A stretch of DNA of 64,000 nucleotides from NCBI GenBank assembly GCA_025617745.1, contig CM046853.1, positions 48,786,934 to 48,850,933 of the forward strand, given 5' to 3'. Made by a program: the position numbers and the translations under genes. Positions 11,065 to 24,252 of the stretch are shown here, piece after piece (within the stretch, counting starts at the first letter, position 1; each line of letters opens with the position of its first letter). The notes under the pieces were generated by a model, which was not told the origin of the DNA, did not search any database, and was given only the letters and a program-made list of their open reading frames with translations. The DNA is from Heliocidaris erythrogramma. Taxonomy: Eukaryota; Echinodermata; Echinoidea; Camarodonta; Echinometridae.

Positions 11065-12418
11065 TTGTACTACCACGATGATCAAAATCTTCCGTTTTTT
11101 CTTGATCGAAAATTGAATATTGATGCATTTTTTTCATAGAAATCTATGGTTTGGGTGAAGGCCTGCATGTATATGTACAGTTGTATATTTGTAACTTATA
11201 AGCTGAATGATTTCATCCAGTAAGTCTACTCTTGAATATGGACACTTACTTGTGAGTGAGAAGATATTTGCTGTAGTGGTGAAAGCCTAATTTAATTGAA
11301 AAGCATGCCACACTCTTTTCACTGCAGTAAGTACGTACCGGAGTACATACATACATATATACACATGTTCACACGCAGGCATTTCAATACACATATTTCA
11401 GTTACAGTTCAGAAATACTCCAGGCAAATGCCTTGCACTGTGTATGTACTCGTCCATTTGATGCTGTGGTAGGGAGTAGTAATAACAAAATCAATACAAT
11501 TATGATAATGTATATAGCGCTTTCTGGTCATTGACTTTCTTCCATAATTGAATGTGAAAACAAATGCTGTATTCCTAGCTGTAATCCTTAGTGACGCCTT
11601 CATGATTGTTTATACATTTCAGCCATATTATCACAATCCTAGTTTTGTTAGTAGATAACCAGATCTCTCTATCTCTCTATCTCTCTATGTTGCTTCCTTT
11701 GTTTTGTATCAAATTATTGCTGCATTGAGTTTTGACTGTATGTACACTTCACACTGCAAGTTTGAGTAGTATAACGTATACAATGTCAAAGTCTTGATGT
11801 GATTAGCCACTGATTCAACCATACAGCTGGTTAGGAGGCAAGGCTAGAGCTTGCCTTTGTTTACGTTTGGGCAGCAGTAATAACATCAACACCATTTGAC
11901 CATGTAAATGGACCTCTGTGGTTAGTCTGCAAGCACAGACCCCTATTTGACACTTTATTTTAATATAATGTGTCTTGAGTGAAGCCTAACCAAGGTTTCC
12001 CCGTGGTTGTGTCAGGAGCAGCCACAGTACAGGGTGTATGGACTTCCTAAGGACTGTGGTCATCGTAGTCTCCAAGTTCAGACCCTCTGTTATCCTCTAT
12101 GACTGACAAGGGTTTGTGCTTAGAAACTACTCTTTGGTTGGGCAACCAGCCAGCCAGCCAGCCAGCCTCTCCTAAGTGGAGCTGGTCACTAATATCTAGA
12201 GTAGATCTAAAACAACCTGCTTTGTACTGACAGAGCTCATTAGATATGAATACTTAACCCTTCTGCTACCATAAAATGTGTTCCACCCATGGTATTGGAA
12301 TGATGCAGATAAGCTTCGATATGTATTAATAACTGAAAAGTGTCATGGTATATAAATGATAAAATCAGCTCAGGTGAATACATTGTAAAATTTACTTTTT
12401 ACATAGATGTACAGTTAA

Positions 12419-13376
12419 AGGAGAATTATCCCCAGGCTTTTAAATGTCAATAGGGTTATAGTGAATAAAATAACATTTAATTTGATATAAAAATCACCGT
12501 TTTAGACCAACTGATGCCGTTGTAAGAGCAGAAAATAGAGACCACTTTTTACGATGATTACAACGTCGTCTACTCCTACTGGCGGCGTCCATTTTCTCTA
12601 AATTTCCCATAAAACCTTGCGCGTGATGACGTAGGGGATGGAGAACTCACTAGCTGGTAGCTAGCTTGCATGAAGCGCGCGCTGCATATACACACGGTAA
12701 ACATGGTGTATTGTCAAGAGTTCGGCTGTTGTAACTGTTCCAAGAAAACGATAGGGAAATCATTCCATCAGTTCCCAGACCCGCAGAAATGTCAGCAATT
12801 GTTCAAGCGTTGGGTGACCATATTGAACGTGAAAAAATTCCAAGGAAAAGACTTCAAACTTGATCGGAAAAATGATGTGATCTGCAGTGATCATTTCACG
12901 GAGGCCGATTATCACGTAGATCTGCGGGCTAAGCTTATGCCCGGGCGAATCGTATAATCAAGCTAGTGTGTCCTGGAACACGTTTTACTTACGATGATTA
13001 TTTTACTCTAATAAATGTTTTTCAAATGTGATAGTTACGTAGATAATATAAATTGATTTATTTAATTTAATTATGAAACTCTTGCGTAATTTATGTTATT
13101 ATTAATAATAATAAACTCTTTTTAAAATAATGTTGGTGAACTATTGCGAGCCAATTACAATGCGCTACGGCCAACTCCATGCCCTACGTCACACAGCCCG
13201 ATCGCACCGGGAACATGGCGACGCTGCTTTACTCTCGAGAACAATAAAAATCGGAGGATTCAATCGACAATTCCCATCCTCTCGATTCTCGAATATACGA
13301 TGTGTTTACTTTATCAGAAACTGTTTAGAATTCTGTTTTAGGTCAATGATAAAAGTATCGTGGGGATAATTCTCCT
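12419..13376 (+). mobile_element. TTAA element of 958 bp carrying a THAP-domain ORF
   Basis: Flanked by TTAA at 12415-12418 and 13377-13380. The left end AGGAGAATTATCCCCA and its exact complement at the right are the terminal inverted repeats. The interior holds a THAP-domain ORF. Kolobok transposases are known to carry THAP domains and to duplicate TTAA, so this is best read as an internally deleted Kolobok-type element. Confidence 0.88.
12703..12957 (+). CDS. THAP zinc-finger ORF, truncated transposase head
   Basis: 84 codons from the ATG at 12703; an upstream in-frame ATG at 12670 adds 11 residues. It reads MVYCQEFGCCNC, SFHQFPDP, a central Trp (RWVTIL), then VICSDHFTEADY and ends KLMPGRIV before a stop. 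Cys/Cys/Cys/His spacing and the order of FHxFP, W and CSxHF match the THAP fold, a C2CH DNA-binding zinc finger. The usual AVPTIF box is lost at the stop and no catalytic domain follows. It lies inside a TTAA element and is likely a transposase remnant; it could still bind transposon ends and act as a repressor, which is inference. Confidence 0.85.
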   Translation: MVYCQEFGCCNCSKKTIGKSFHQFPDPQKCQQLFKRWVTILNVKKFQGKDFKLDRKNDVICSDHFTEADYHVDLRAKLMPGRIV

Positions 13377-14257
13377 TTAAGCCTGAAAGAAATCTTTAGC
13401 TTAAAATTCAGATAGTGTAAAGGGTAGGCTGACACTTTTGTAAGGTACAGTGTAGAGCAGTAACATGTTAAGGAACAGTTAATAATCCTTTGACCTTATC
13501 AAGCATACACACACACACACACCTTCATACACACACTCTCAAAGATACTCCTTGAAGAACAATAGACTAATCCCAACATAGGATCAGTGAAGGAAAAAGG
13601 GTAGGTCAGGATGCCACTTATTGGAAGACAATAGAAAAGTGTAACATGTAGACACAACACTTTTCCAATCTGTGACAGGAAGTTTTGACTGTGTAAATGG
13701 TAGGGCAACACTCAATTTTTCACTCTCAAGGCTCAAATTTACATGTTTGCATATTTTGAAGGTAAAGTGTTGAGCTTTTCATCAGGGCAGTACTGAATAC
13801 ATACATGTAGGTTAAAATTCAAATTAGTGAACTTACATGTAGATATTCAATATAATATCATTTGATAATGATTATAAACATTCATTAGTGCAAAGTTCTT
13901 TCAAATTAGGGTACTTGAGCACTCATTATCAAATATATTTGTGATCCAGTTAGTGTTGTTTCAATGGTCGCTGTAATTCTGTAAGTATGTAAACACAATG
14001 CCCGGGCTCCAGTTAAAATCATACATGCAAAAGGACAACATTTTGTGATTGATATTGGCCAATTACATACCAATTTCAAATTCACCTGAAGCCAATTGCA
14101 TATCAATCAAACTAAATTTCATTCACATTGATTTTTTTAAAAACAACATTTCTGTAACATTCTGCTGAGTATTCACTAGGTCCTTGCACATGCTACACGC
14201 ACCTGTTCTGACGGTTGGCATATTTTTTTTCCTTTGCTATCTCTATGGTACTGTTAA

Positions 14258-14632
14258 AGATAAAGTAGAGTTCCAATCAAGCAATTACTTTGTGAAAGAA
14301 ACTCTCAAAGCAATTGGGAAAGGTTGATCGGTTGATCATGTCTATATAAGTACTGTTTTATACTGTGAGGTTTTTGGAATCATCGAAATGATAAGAAATT
14401 GACCCACTCTCGCTGAAAAACACATGTACTGCACACAGAAATGGGTATATGGGACTGCAAGTTAGGCCCAAATATTTCAGTTATTTCTCTCGTCATATTT
14501 CGAAAAAGAGGGCATTTGACGGGCTATCCTTTTCAGGGGACATTTCTAGTATGATGTCCTTCCAAACCGACATGAAAAAAGTGAGAAAGCTCACAAATTA
14601 TTTTTCACCTCTCCCAGAACTCAACCTTCTCT
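14258..14632. mobile_element. TTAA MITE family A, copy 1 (375 bp)
   Basis: TTAA at 14254-14257 and 14633-14636. The ends AGATAAAGTAGAGTTC and GAACTCAACCTTCTCT are imperfect inverted repeats. It shares long stretches with 41122-41500, for example CAAAGCAATTGGGAAAGGTT and GAGAAAGCTCACAAATTAT. Confidence 0.85.
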
Positions 14633-14980
14633 TTAAAAATATTTTCTGCAAAACTTTTCTTTGGTATGAGTCATCACATGTTCAATTGTGCATCTCTTGC
14701 TGGGTGACCTCAAAAGGTGTTTGAAATGTACATGTGTGCATGCATGCTAGTACCTTGAAAGTGATGAATTATGTGTGATGAATTATGTATAATTTGCATA
14801 CAGGGGGTTGTTTGTTTTTCCTCATGATACCAGGTACAGAAATGCAAATTGTAATAATGACCACACCTTTTCATCAGACAATATTTTTTCATTGTACACA
14901 GGGAGGAAAATTTATTGATCGGTTTATAATTTTGGGGTAGTTTTAATTTCATGTTGTTGAAATTCCTTAATGATACTTAA

Positions 14981-15542
14981 AGGGAAATCCAACCTCAATG
15001 GCAAGTTGCTCTGAAAGAAAAAACAGAAAAATCAGAGAAGCAAATTGGTGAAGGTTTGAACGAAATCTGACAACCATTACGAAAGTTATGAATTTTTGAA
15101 AGTTGTAATCACTATATGGGAATGTCAAATTGGCCGATATTCGGTAATGCCAATGTGATGTAGCGGCGGACAACTCCTTCATTTGTTCTAACACTCAAAA
15201 TGACTAAAATGTCAATTTCACAAAAGTATTACTCTGTAGGATCTTTTTTTCTGTTTGGAGAACCTATCGCAATATTCTATCTACAAAACATATTGGGTAA
15301 TGCCTTGTGGGAAAAAGGGGTTAGGAGACAAACAGAAATTAATGACATTTAATAATGATGATAAACGGATTGTTGACGGCTAAATTGCCAATTTGAAATT
15401 CACATAGATTTAATGATATCATTTTTCAAACATCATTAACTTTCTTATTCTTTGTCCAATTTCTTTCAAACTTTCACCATCCTGTTTCTCTTATTTTTAT
15501 ACTTTCACACAAATCGACTTATTACAAAGGTTGGATTGCCCT
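14981..15542. mobile_element. TTAA MITE family B, 562 bp
   Basis: TTAA at 14977-14980 and 15543-15546. The ends AGGGAAATCCAACCT and AGGTTGGATTGCCCT are inverted repeats with one mismatch. No transposase fragment recognised inside. Confidence 0.85.
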
Positions 15543-15919
15543 TTAACACTGTAAAACACTATATTTTTATAAAATGCATATAGACATTTGTAAATTCTAT
15601 GGTCTAATGCAATTGCTTTATATTATAAAGATGCTATAGGCGATTGTGAAATTTCACTATTATGATTATACATCTTTTATGATAATACGTAAATTGTAAG
15701 TGATATTCTAGGGTTATTAAAAATATATCAAATAAAAATGTACACTCATGTACACAAAGCCAACAAACGTTCATGACAACATGTAAGCTACAGGTACAAT
15801 TGGACTAAAACTGTTTTGGAGAAAACTCTAACAAAAAAGTTAAGTTATATTATAAGCGGGGTAATATTCAAAGATTATATGCTGGGTGAAGCACATGTAT
15901 GTGTTTGGTGCATGTATAT

Positions 15920-16198
15920 GTACATATGGGGTCCGCTCGCTAGTCATAAGGAAAGCTATTCATTTAACACGCGTTATGAATAGCAGTCCTTATGAATAGT
16001 TATGAATAGTGGTCCTTATGAACGGAGGTCCTTATGAATACGAGGTAAATTGTCTACGGTTTGCTCACTATTCATAAAGACCGCTATTCATACAAAACCG
16101 CTATTCATTTAGTTATGCGTTATGGATAGCGGTCCTTATTGATAAGTGGTCCTTATGAATAGCGGTCCTTATGACTAGCGAGGTTACCCCGTACATAT
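15920..16198. repeat. Palindromic MITE-like block with repeated GGTCCTTATGAATAGC unit
   Basis: The left end (GTACATATGGGGTCCGCTCG) and the right end are inverted repeats around CGCTAGTCATAAGG. The inside carries many copies of (G/A)GTCCTTATGAATAG, and on the other strand GACCGCTATTCAT, so the block can fold in several registers. Confidence 0.8.
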
Positions 16199-17200
16199 GC
16201 ATCTATTGTGTAGTTATATAACTGTATATTGGTCAGTTATCAACCAGATGAATTTTTAATCAAAATAATCAAAATTGTATTTTATTAATCAAGGGATAAT
16301 GACAACTAACTTTGAAAAGGACATTTTCATGGTGTATGAACTTCCTAGACTATCGAAAAGCATGGCATAATCTCATCTTGTAGAGGTTAGGTCAAGCAAC
16401 TCTGGAATAACTAGGTGCATTGATTTACCACCTTGGCACGGTTGCAATATGACTAAATTAGGCAAGGCATCAAGGAAATGAAATTGAGTAAGAGCTAATT
16501 ACGTTACGGATAACCATCTTATGGAAATTTCATCCGGTTAGCTAACGATTGTAACTATAGAGTATGGTCCTGTTGTAGTTTGTTTATTGGGAATATAGCT
16601 ATCCTCTTGATCGGAATAAGAAAGAAGAAGGTGCTTCTTTGATTACTGGTGTCAAATGAATTCAGTTATGACCTCATTTTCAGAACTTTTTTGTGATATT
16701 GTTTGTAATTTACTGGTAAGTTCAATTAGTTCATGCCAGCTTTTGCTCCAGAAAATGAAAGAGGAAATAAAATGCATTCATGCTGTGCAGGAATTTACTT
16801 TCTGAATGCTATAGCAAATATTGATATAAAACAGGGTATGGGCTGGAGAAGTATTTGGTTAAAAAAAGTAAACATTTCCCTGAACTTTCATGATAATTGT
16901 GATAGCAAATGCAGTTTTCTTTTGACACCTGCTGAGAATCTTTAAATGTGCTAAATTCACAGAAATTGTGGTTGTAAAACATATTCAGTACAAAAATGTC
17001 CAGTAGAGTCTAAAATCCTGTTTGTTGGTTTTATGATTGGTGAGGGCATTAATTCAGGGATTTATTTTCAGTTCCTCAACTTGTGGTGGGTTTGAGATTA
17101 TATTTCTCTTGTCCACCATTTCTTTGTGTGTTCAAATTACTTGAAGGACAATTACTTTCATATCTCAAGAAAGAGGCTGATTTGGATTGATGTATACAAT

Positions 17201-17453
17201 CAGTGGTGTAGCCATGGGGGGCACTGGTGGGGAATGTGCCCCTAGCCCCCACTCGACCAGCAGGATGAAGGGGGGGGGGGAGAGAAAGTGAGAGGGAAAA
17301 TGAATGTGAAATGAATGTGAAAAGAAGGCGACAGGACTCACCCCATGACTATCATCCCACCAATCAGTGGGAGGGTTGTACACCTACATGCAGTAAGACT
17401 GGTGCCACAATCCCACCCCCCCCCCCCCTCAATGATGTTGGTGCCCCTCAGTG
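17201..17453. mobile_element. Probable hAT-type MITE, degraded
   Basis: Starts CAGTGGTGTAGCCATGG and ends with GGTGCCCCTCAGTG, giving partial inverted termini of the CAGTGGCGTA type; the interior has G and C homopolymers. Confidence 0.5.
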
Positions 17454-18944
17454 CTCTGTGACTAAACTCAACACAATGTGACTTAGCTAAAATAAATCAG
17501 TATTGTGAAATGCTCAGGATTACTTTAAGAGTATTCCTGCCAACCAATTCTGTTTACCAGCATGTGCATGAATTTCTAGGACAGACTGCTCCAGTTGCCT
17601 GCATGAATTTAAGCAGGCTTTTAATCAAAGATGCACCCGAGAGTCCTTTCTGATTGAGGAGCTGTCAATGGATGGAAAAAAAAAGAAGCGTGAGAGGAGA
17701 AGGAGGGGTTGATGAGGATGAAGGACCTCTGATGAGATAATTTAGAGATGAAATCAGGCCAGAGACACAATTCGTCTGTTCCTCGCTAGATGTCATCATC
17801 TTAGCTCTCCAGTCTGTTGAACTTGCATTCCTGCCCTCACTATAGGACATCTCCAGCCATGTATTGAAGTAAAAGATTGAATCAAATGAGCAATTTATTT
17901 GTGTACAGTTCTCAAGTGTTACACTTGATGCCTCCTAGCCCAATAATTTGGTGACCTGCCTAAAATTCCATTCTAAATCTAACTGTCCATTATTCCATGC
18001 GAAGTCAGTATAAAAGATACTGTAATATATTCAAAGGAAAAGTATTTTAAGGATATTTTCTTCTATATACCATTGTATTCATACAATTCTGTATTTTTGT
18101 ATGCAAAAGGCACACAGTACCTTTAATAATGGTCATTATGCATGATTTATGGTTTCCATCTCAGGGAAGCTGCATGTCTGAAGGATGGTCATTATCTTCC
18201 ACAGGAAACCAATTGGGCATGCACGTGCAAAATACATGTACATACTGTAGTGTACTCCTGAACATGCGCATGCTGCATTATTGTCCACTGGTAATGAGAT
18301 TTAAAACTGATTGGTGTATACCACATTTCCTGGGGCATTGCAGTAAGCATCCTTTTCATCTTGCCACATTCCTTCTTTATCTGTACATAAGTCTTTTCTT
18401 CATAGAGAGGATTTTCAAATAGTTTTTTCATATAAACTGTATCAAGAAAGTTCCGAGTGGATTTGCACTTTCCTCATTGGATATAAAGGTGATTGTACTT
18501 TAAGTCTCTAGGAAAAGAAGATGAAATTGGTCAGAAAATGTTTCAAAGACCCTAGTAAACATACAGGTACATGTATTTTGTGATAATGCACTATCCAGAA
18601 ATCTAACGATTCAAGATGCCAAGGAAACGCAGCAGTGATAAGTAATGCGATAATGCTGTTTTTAGTTGGAGCAATAGGAAGAAACAGCAGGATAGGTAAT
18701 TGTCCACTAATGGATGGAAAGATTAGGAGAGCAGAAACATAGCAGAAATGTGCACCACAAGAAAAAAAGAAGCGAAACAAAGGAGATATTACATGTACCT
18801 GCATTGAACCAAGCTTGTAAAGTATAAACAGTATGTTCATTATACATACACAAGACTGACGACTGACAAGAGTATCCAGAAACGGAAAAAATATTACTTG
18901 GAGCAGCCTAGAACAAAACAAATGAACACAACAAGTGACATTTC

Positions 18945-19101
18945 CAGGGCCGTCTTATGAAGAGTTGCGATTGATTCAAGTCATTCTTTGTAACTTTATA
19001 TCAATCGCATCTCCGATATCTTTGTTAGACTTACAGAGTTGCGATGGATATCAATTGCAAATTATTTGCAATCAATTGTAACTCGTTATAAGACTGGGCT
19101 C
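18945..19101. mobile_element. Short MITE, about 157 bp
   Basis: CAGGGCCGTCTTATGAAGAG at the left is mirrored by CTCGTTATAAGACTGGGCTC at the right, with several mismatches; TTGCGATTGAT / ATCAATTGTAA continues the inverted repeat inward. Confidence 0.7.
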
Positions 19102-19803
19102 ATTGTACATTACAAACTTTAAATTTTCTGTATAGTGAGTTGTGGGAGGAGGTACATGTAATTCCTATTCCTATTATTCCTTAGCTCTACAGAATGCATT
19201 TATTTACAAAGTTAAACAAGGCCAAGTGGACAAGTTGTTCAAATTTGATGGGATTTTTTTTTCTTGTAAAGGTTTCCTGGGATTACTCCAAGGATCCGTT
19301 GTCATAGCAACAACAACTAAACTGCATGCAAAACTTGAACAGGATTTATTGATATGCATATATCGATATCTCTACCCACTCGGAGAAGGTCTATCCAATT
19401 GAAGACAATATACAGTATTACAGCTCTGTTGGTTTAAAGTTCCCTTTTTGTACAAAGAAGTACATATACATACATGTATGTACATGATGTGAAAGTGAGG
19501 ACTAGGATGCTTGTGTACATATACATGTAGTATGAATCTACTCCTATCAGTTTAGATATCTTCATTTCAGTCTTCATTATACTTATGAAGCCTAAATCAT
19601 CATCAGAACAATAGGCTACTAACTGTCAGTTTGATAATCAAGTATTTCATTTGCTGGAGTTTTGCTTTCTATTTGGGTTTAAAGTCTTTTTTTTTTAGTA
19701 TGTTGATTGAAACTCACATCTGAAAGCAACAAATAGCGACATAACAAACACATTTGTATACTCTGTAATATCCTACATGAAATCCTACATGTTTGCTCAG
19801 CAC

Positions 19804-19955
19804 CAGGGACTCGTTTCATAACACTTTTTATCAATAACAAGTTGCAATAACTGTTATAAGCTACTGAAATCCTTGCATCTGATTAGCTGAGAACAAATTT
19901 GTCATAGAAATGTAGCAGTTGTTACTGATAACGAGTTTTATGAAACAGGGCCCTG
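19804..19955. mobile_element. CAGGG-type MITE, copy 1 (152 bp)
   Basis: Ends CAGGGACTCGTTTCATAA and TTATGAAACAGGGCCCTG. The interior GTTATAAGCTACTGAAATCC is shared word for word with the copy at 22466-22607. Confidence 0.8.
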
Positions 19956-20024
19956 ATATGTGGCATTGGTCTGGAACACATCATCCCAAAGGTACCCCAA
20001 AATCTGTGTCCAGACCACTAAAAT

Positions 20025-20130
20025 TGTTGAATTTTAATTTGGGGGGGGGGGGGGGGGGTCCATACATACAGACAGACCATAACAAAACTTAAATCTGGAC
20101 CCCAACAAAAAAAGTTAGTGTGGAGCCCTG
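20025..20130. mobile_element. hAT-like terminus with G18 tract
   Basis: The right end reads AAAAAAAGTTAGTGTGGAGCCCTG, complement of the CAGGGCTCCACACTAACTTT-type terminus; a related terminus, CAGGGCTCCATACTTAC, begins at 35546. The left end is unclear. G18 at 20041-20058. Confidence 0.5.
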
Positions 20131-22465
20131 GTTCGTTGTCTATATGTACCTGAAGATAGGGGTGAAACCTCAAAAATGGTAGTTGACTAGGTTCATCACT
20201 GTCTCAATGTTCAAGTCATTGCTGGTTTTCACACATGACTTGGTCATTAATGGACTGAAGAATGTTAGCATGGTTCCCTCCCTCAAGGATCACCGTACAC
20301 CTTAATGACACTAATTGCTCACTAATTGGGGTAGGATGGGCAAGGATACAGGTGACATTCCTGCCCTACCTTGATAGTAGGAACCATGTGAATATGGATA
20401 TCCGTTTCAAAGGTCCAAATCGAACGTGCCCCCAATAGTTAATGTTCTGTTATGATATCATGCTTGAAGAGTAGACTCTGCTGGGGAGTTTTGATCTTTT
20501 GATTTATGTGGGGTTTACATGAAAGCGAGACTAAAGACCTGCAGTTTGCTTACAGAATAAATTTACATTTTATGCCACATGTAGCCTACATGTACGTGAA
20601 AACATCTGTCAAGCACCTCAGGAAGGACGGTTTATGTATTGAGGAAATGTGACAAAAGATATTAATAGGATTATAGTCCAAATAACCTATAAATCCACAT
20701 TCATTTCCACATTTGTTATCAGCATGCATTCAAATACTTCGTTAATATTCTGTAAAATGCATAAAAGCCAGTGCATTAAAACACTTGATGCACATGTACC
20801 TTGTACCTGCATGGATTTGCTCTCAATGCAGTTACATGTATGTGTATATTGATTGCACGGTTTGCACCAGTCCATGGTTTTCAACCTAAACCGGCATGCA
20901 GATGTATACATCCATTGTGACTGCCGTCATGGCATGAATGAATGCACGGGAAGTCCCTTTTGTTACATTTATCACCATTCACGGGGCCAACGGTCATTGG
21001 TAATGCTTCCACACCTGAACTTGTGGTAGACAATGTCAGTGCAAACATGCTCTTTGGCCTCATGTTTCACTGAAGTACTGGATGACTCACACCAGATCCA
21101 AAATTAAAATCAATATCTCATCCTTAGTTTGTGGACAGATTGATACGTTTCTGTAAGCCTCGTAACCCAAATGCATACTGAACATGCTCCATGGATGTTG
21201 TAGGGGTCTAGTTTCGCAGGAAACTCGGCAGACTTATAGCAATTTGTTGAATGGAGGGCAAATTAATCTATAATGTGGTTAAATCTATTATCAGCCAGTT
21301 ATATTATTAGTGCAGTGATGAATATTCATTCAGACTTCATTCAGAGCCTAAGGAACATCATACAAAAGGAAAATGAAATCGGCTTATCAGAATGAGATAC
21401 TGATTAAGCCGTGTTACATTAGCATCGTTCAAGCCTTTTCTGGGAAAAAAATTATCTGTATACTGGTACATGAGATAATAGTTATATGATATCCTTTATT
21501 TTTGTTGAGAAATAATCATATAAAACATTGTTTGTTGTAAACTCAGAGTTCCTTACATGTCTTTTAACACTGAGTTATGCCCTTCTTGCTCTCAAATAGA
21601 CGATTTTGTGAAAAATTTGTGATTTGGTTCGTTTTCCAATCAATTGCACACAGATTAGTTGACATGTCAAGTGGTGACTGTCTTCATTTTTAGAGTCATA
21701 CCCATTGATTTTCTTTAGGTTTTCTGTCTCCCCCGTCAATCTTCATACATGTATATATGAAGAAGAAAAATGTAGAAAAGAAATCTGAAATATTAATCTT
21801 TGAAGTTGACAGTATCCAGAGGTTAAGAGGAAAACAGCTCAACAGATTTCTCTTTGACTTTGAGAACAGTAGTAGAAATTTTGCAATATGTCACAGACAA
21901 AGCCTAAGGCGCTCTTGGTTAAAAATATTTTGGAGGTAAAGCCTACGGTATGTTGTGTGATAGAGAGAAATGTAGGCATACATCCAGCATTCACCTCTCC
22001 TTTCATTCAAGTTCAAGTTTGTTTTACTTTTAACTACTAAAGTAAATCAATTCATACAAACATTTAAAATGTAATTCAAATAGTTGCACAACATCAAACA
22101 AGATACAAATGGGTTAGGGATATAAAGCTCTCATGATTGGTTGGCTTCTGTGGACTTACCATTTCTAATATTTGAAATATGTTCTTGAAATCAATTCCTC
22201 AGCCATGAACTGTAACGTACAATGTGCTTGCCTTGTGTACATTATACATGGATGTGTAACAGACCTTATGCTCTCCTAGCTGATTGATGGTAGGAATGAA
22301 GTGAAAACAAGGTCCTGCGGGGTACCTAAGCCCATCAATCGTCACATTTCAGTGAAGGAGCATTTAAACTAATAACTACAAATTGGACTTCTGAAGATCC
22401 AATTGAAGTAGAGGGGATCTGTGTCAACATAGTCTGGTATCACATTCCCTTTCATGCAAAGCGAA

Positions 22466-22607
22466 CAGGGCCCTGTTTCATAAAACTTGTCATCAATGAC
22501 AAGTTGCAATTACTGTTATAAGCTACTGAAATCCTTGCATCTGATTGGCTGAGAGCAAATTTGTTGGTAAAAATCACTGACAAGACACTTGATAAAATGC
22601 CCCCCTG
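22466..22607. mobile_element. CAGGG-type MITE, copy 2 (142 bp)
   Basis: Starts CAGGGCCCTGTTTCATAAAA and ends with a decayed ATAAAATGCCCCCCTG. It has the same interior as the copy at 19.8 kb, including CCTTGCATCTGATTGGCTGA with one difference. Confidence 0.8.
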
Positions 22608-23829
22608 CAGGAGATGAATTGTAACTGTAAAGCTGGACTGAGATACTCTCTGACCCATTCTTGAATAATATGGAAGGACGTAAACCTGTCTTGATAAGAC
22701 AGAAGGAAATTGAAATGAAAGACAAAGTACTCCTTTTGTATGTAGGGCTACACTGTATATTTGATGTAGGAATATCTACCTACTTGTGTGTGAGGCAAGT
22801 TTTCATGGATATGAAATTCTATGTTGCTTGTACATGTACATGTGTACACAAGATTTTTTTGTCATTGCTTTTGATGGCCCAAATATTAGGCCTACATGCA
22901 ATTTTGTATGCAGGCCTATGTGCAATGTACAATGTACAGACATGTAAATTTAGCTACATAAGTTTTTTTCTTTATTTTCGCTTGTATAATATGGTTCATC
23001 GAGAATGATAACCAATAGGATACTATAAGTAACCAAGGTGGTGGACTGCCTCTGCTATCTAACAAAGACAAAGACAAACCAAGATTTATAAATTACTTTA
23101 AACGCGACTTAAATGTGGGCCTACTTGTATACGTGTAGATCAAGAGTTCAGCCTTGCTCTTTAGTGCTCAGAATGTTGTATTGCTTCTTCCACGTATATG
23201 CCCATTTGTAACTCATCATAATTCCAATTGCAGGGAATATTCGTCACTTAAGATGAAAATGTCCATTCCATTTTCCATGTTTGGTGAAATACAGCTTTCA
23301 GAAATGCATGGTATGGCTTTAAAATCTTCTCTGCTTTGTGCCTACGATGGAAGAATGCAGCAGTTCCCCAATGCATTTGTTAGTGGCAGGCCCGGTGCTG
23401 TTCACATCACTCAAAATTGTTATGAAGGATCTAGGCAGTCAAATGCTAAAAATAGGTTTTGTCAGAGCTCTGCAGAACAGTGCAATTGCATTTCATTCGA
23501 ACCAAGTTGAATTTGAATGCATACATGTAGATACTATATGTACATTTCTAACGGGCTGTGATATGACTGTAGGGACATGAGTGTACATATAGATTCCTAT
23601 ATATATATATTATTTATATATTATGTATTTTTAAATATTGGGAAAGTTTCTTTATGTAGTACACAATATTTGTATATATTCTGAGGTTCTCGAATCGTCA
23701 AATGGTATGAAATCAACTAAATCATCATGAAAATCACAACTCTACAATAAAAGGTACACAGAATTGAGGAAATGGGACTTTACATACCGTACATGTACAT
23801 GTTATGAAAATTTGGTCTAGAGATTTAAG

Positions 23830-23995
23830 CTATTTTTAGTCAGATGTTGCATATGAGGGCATTTTTAATAAGAGAATTCTTTTTCTTGTCATTTTACCAC
23901 CATGATATTCTTTTACATAGGAATAAAAAAGAAAGAGAAAGCTCCCTTATTAGTTTTCCTCTTTACCAGAACGCAACCTTATCTTTAAACAGTGA
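23830..23995. repeat. Decayed relative of TTAA MITE family A
   Basis: The right-hand part GAGAAAGCTC...CCAGAACGCAACCTTATCTTTAA parallels the right end of the 14.3 kb and 41.1 kb copies. The left end is not recognisable. Confidence 0.45.
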
Positions 23996-24252
23996 GATGC
24001 TGTCTTCTTTTGTGAATATATACAGGGCTTATACAGGCCATTGACCTACCCCATTAGGAGAGCCTTATTAAATATTCAGTGGTTAAATTTGCCATTGTGG
24101 GTGAACTAGGGAATAGCATTCACTTCTTTGGCCTTGCATTCATTAGATATGCACCTCAATTTGGGTGTGTAGGATATTTTTACACAATTTTGTTGTTTGC
24201 TTTGTGTTTATAAGAAAGTCATTTCAGGGCATTGATGTAAAACTAACTTTAA

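Noticed and set aside
13130-13369. 79- and 65-codon ORFs right of the THAP ORF
   Set aside because: Inside the TTAA element but with no resemblance to a transposase catalytic domain.
18508-18921. 137-codon minus-strand ORF
   Set aside because: Hydrophobic low-complexity translation, no recognisable domain, no splice context; most likely chance.
22661-23510. 115- and 118-codon + strand ORFs
   Set aside because: No domain, AT-rich composition typical of intron, no supporting splice sites.
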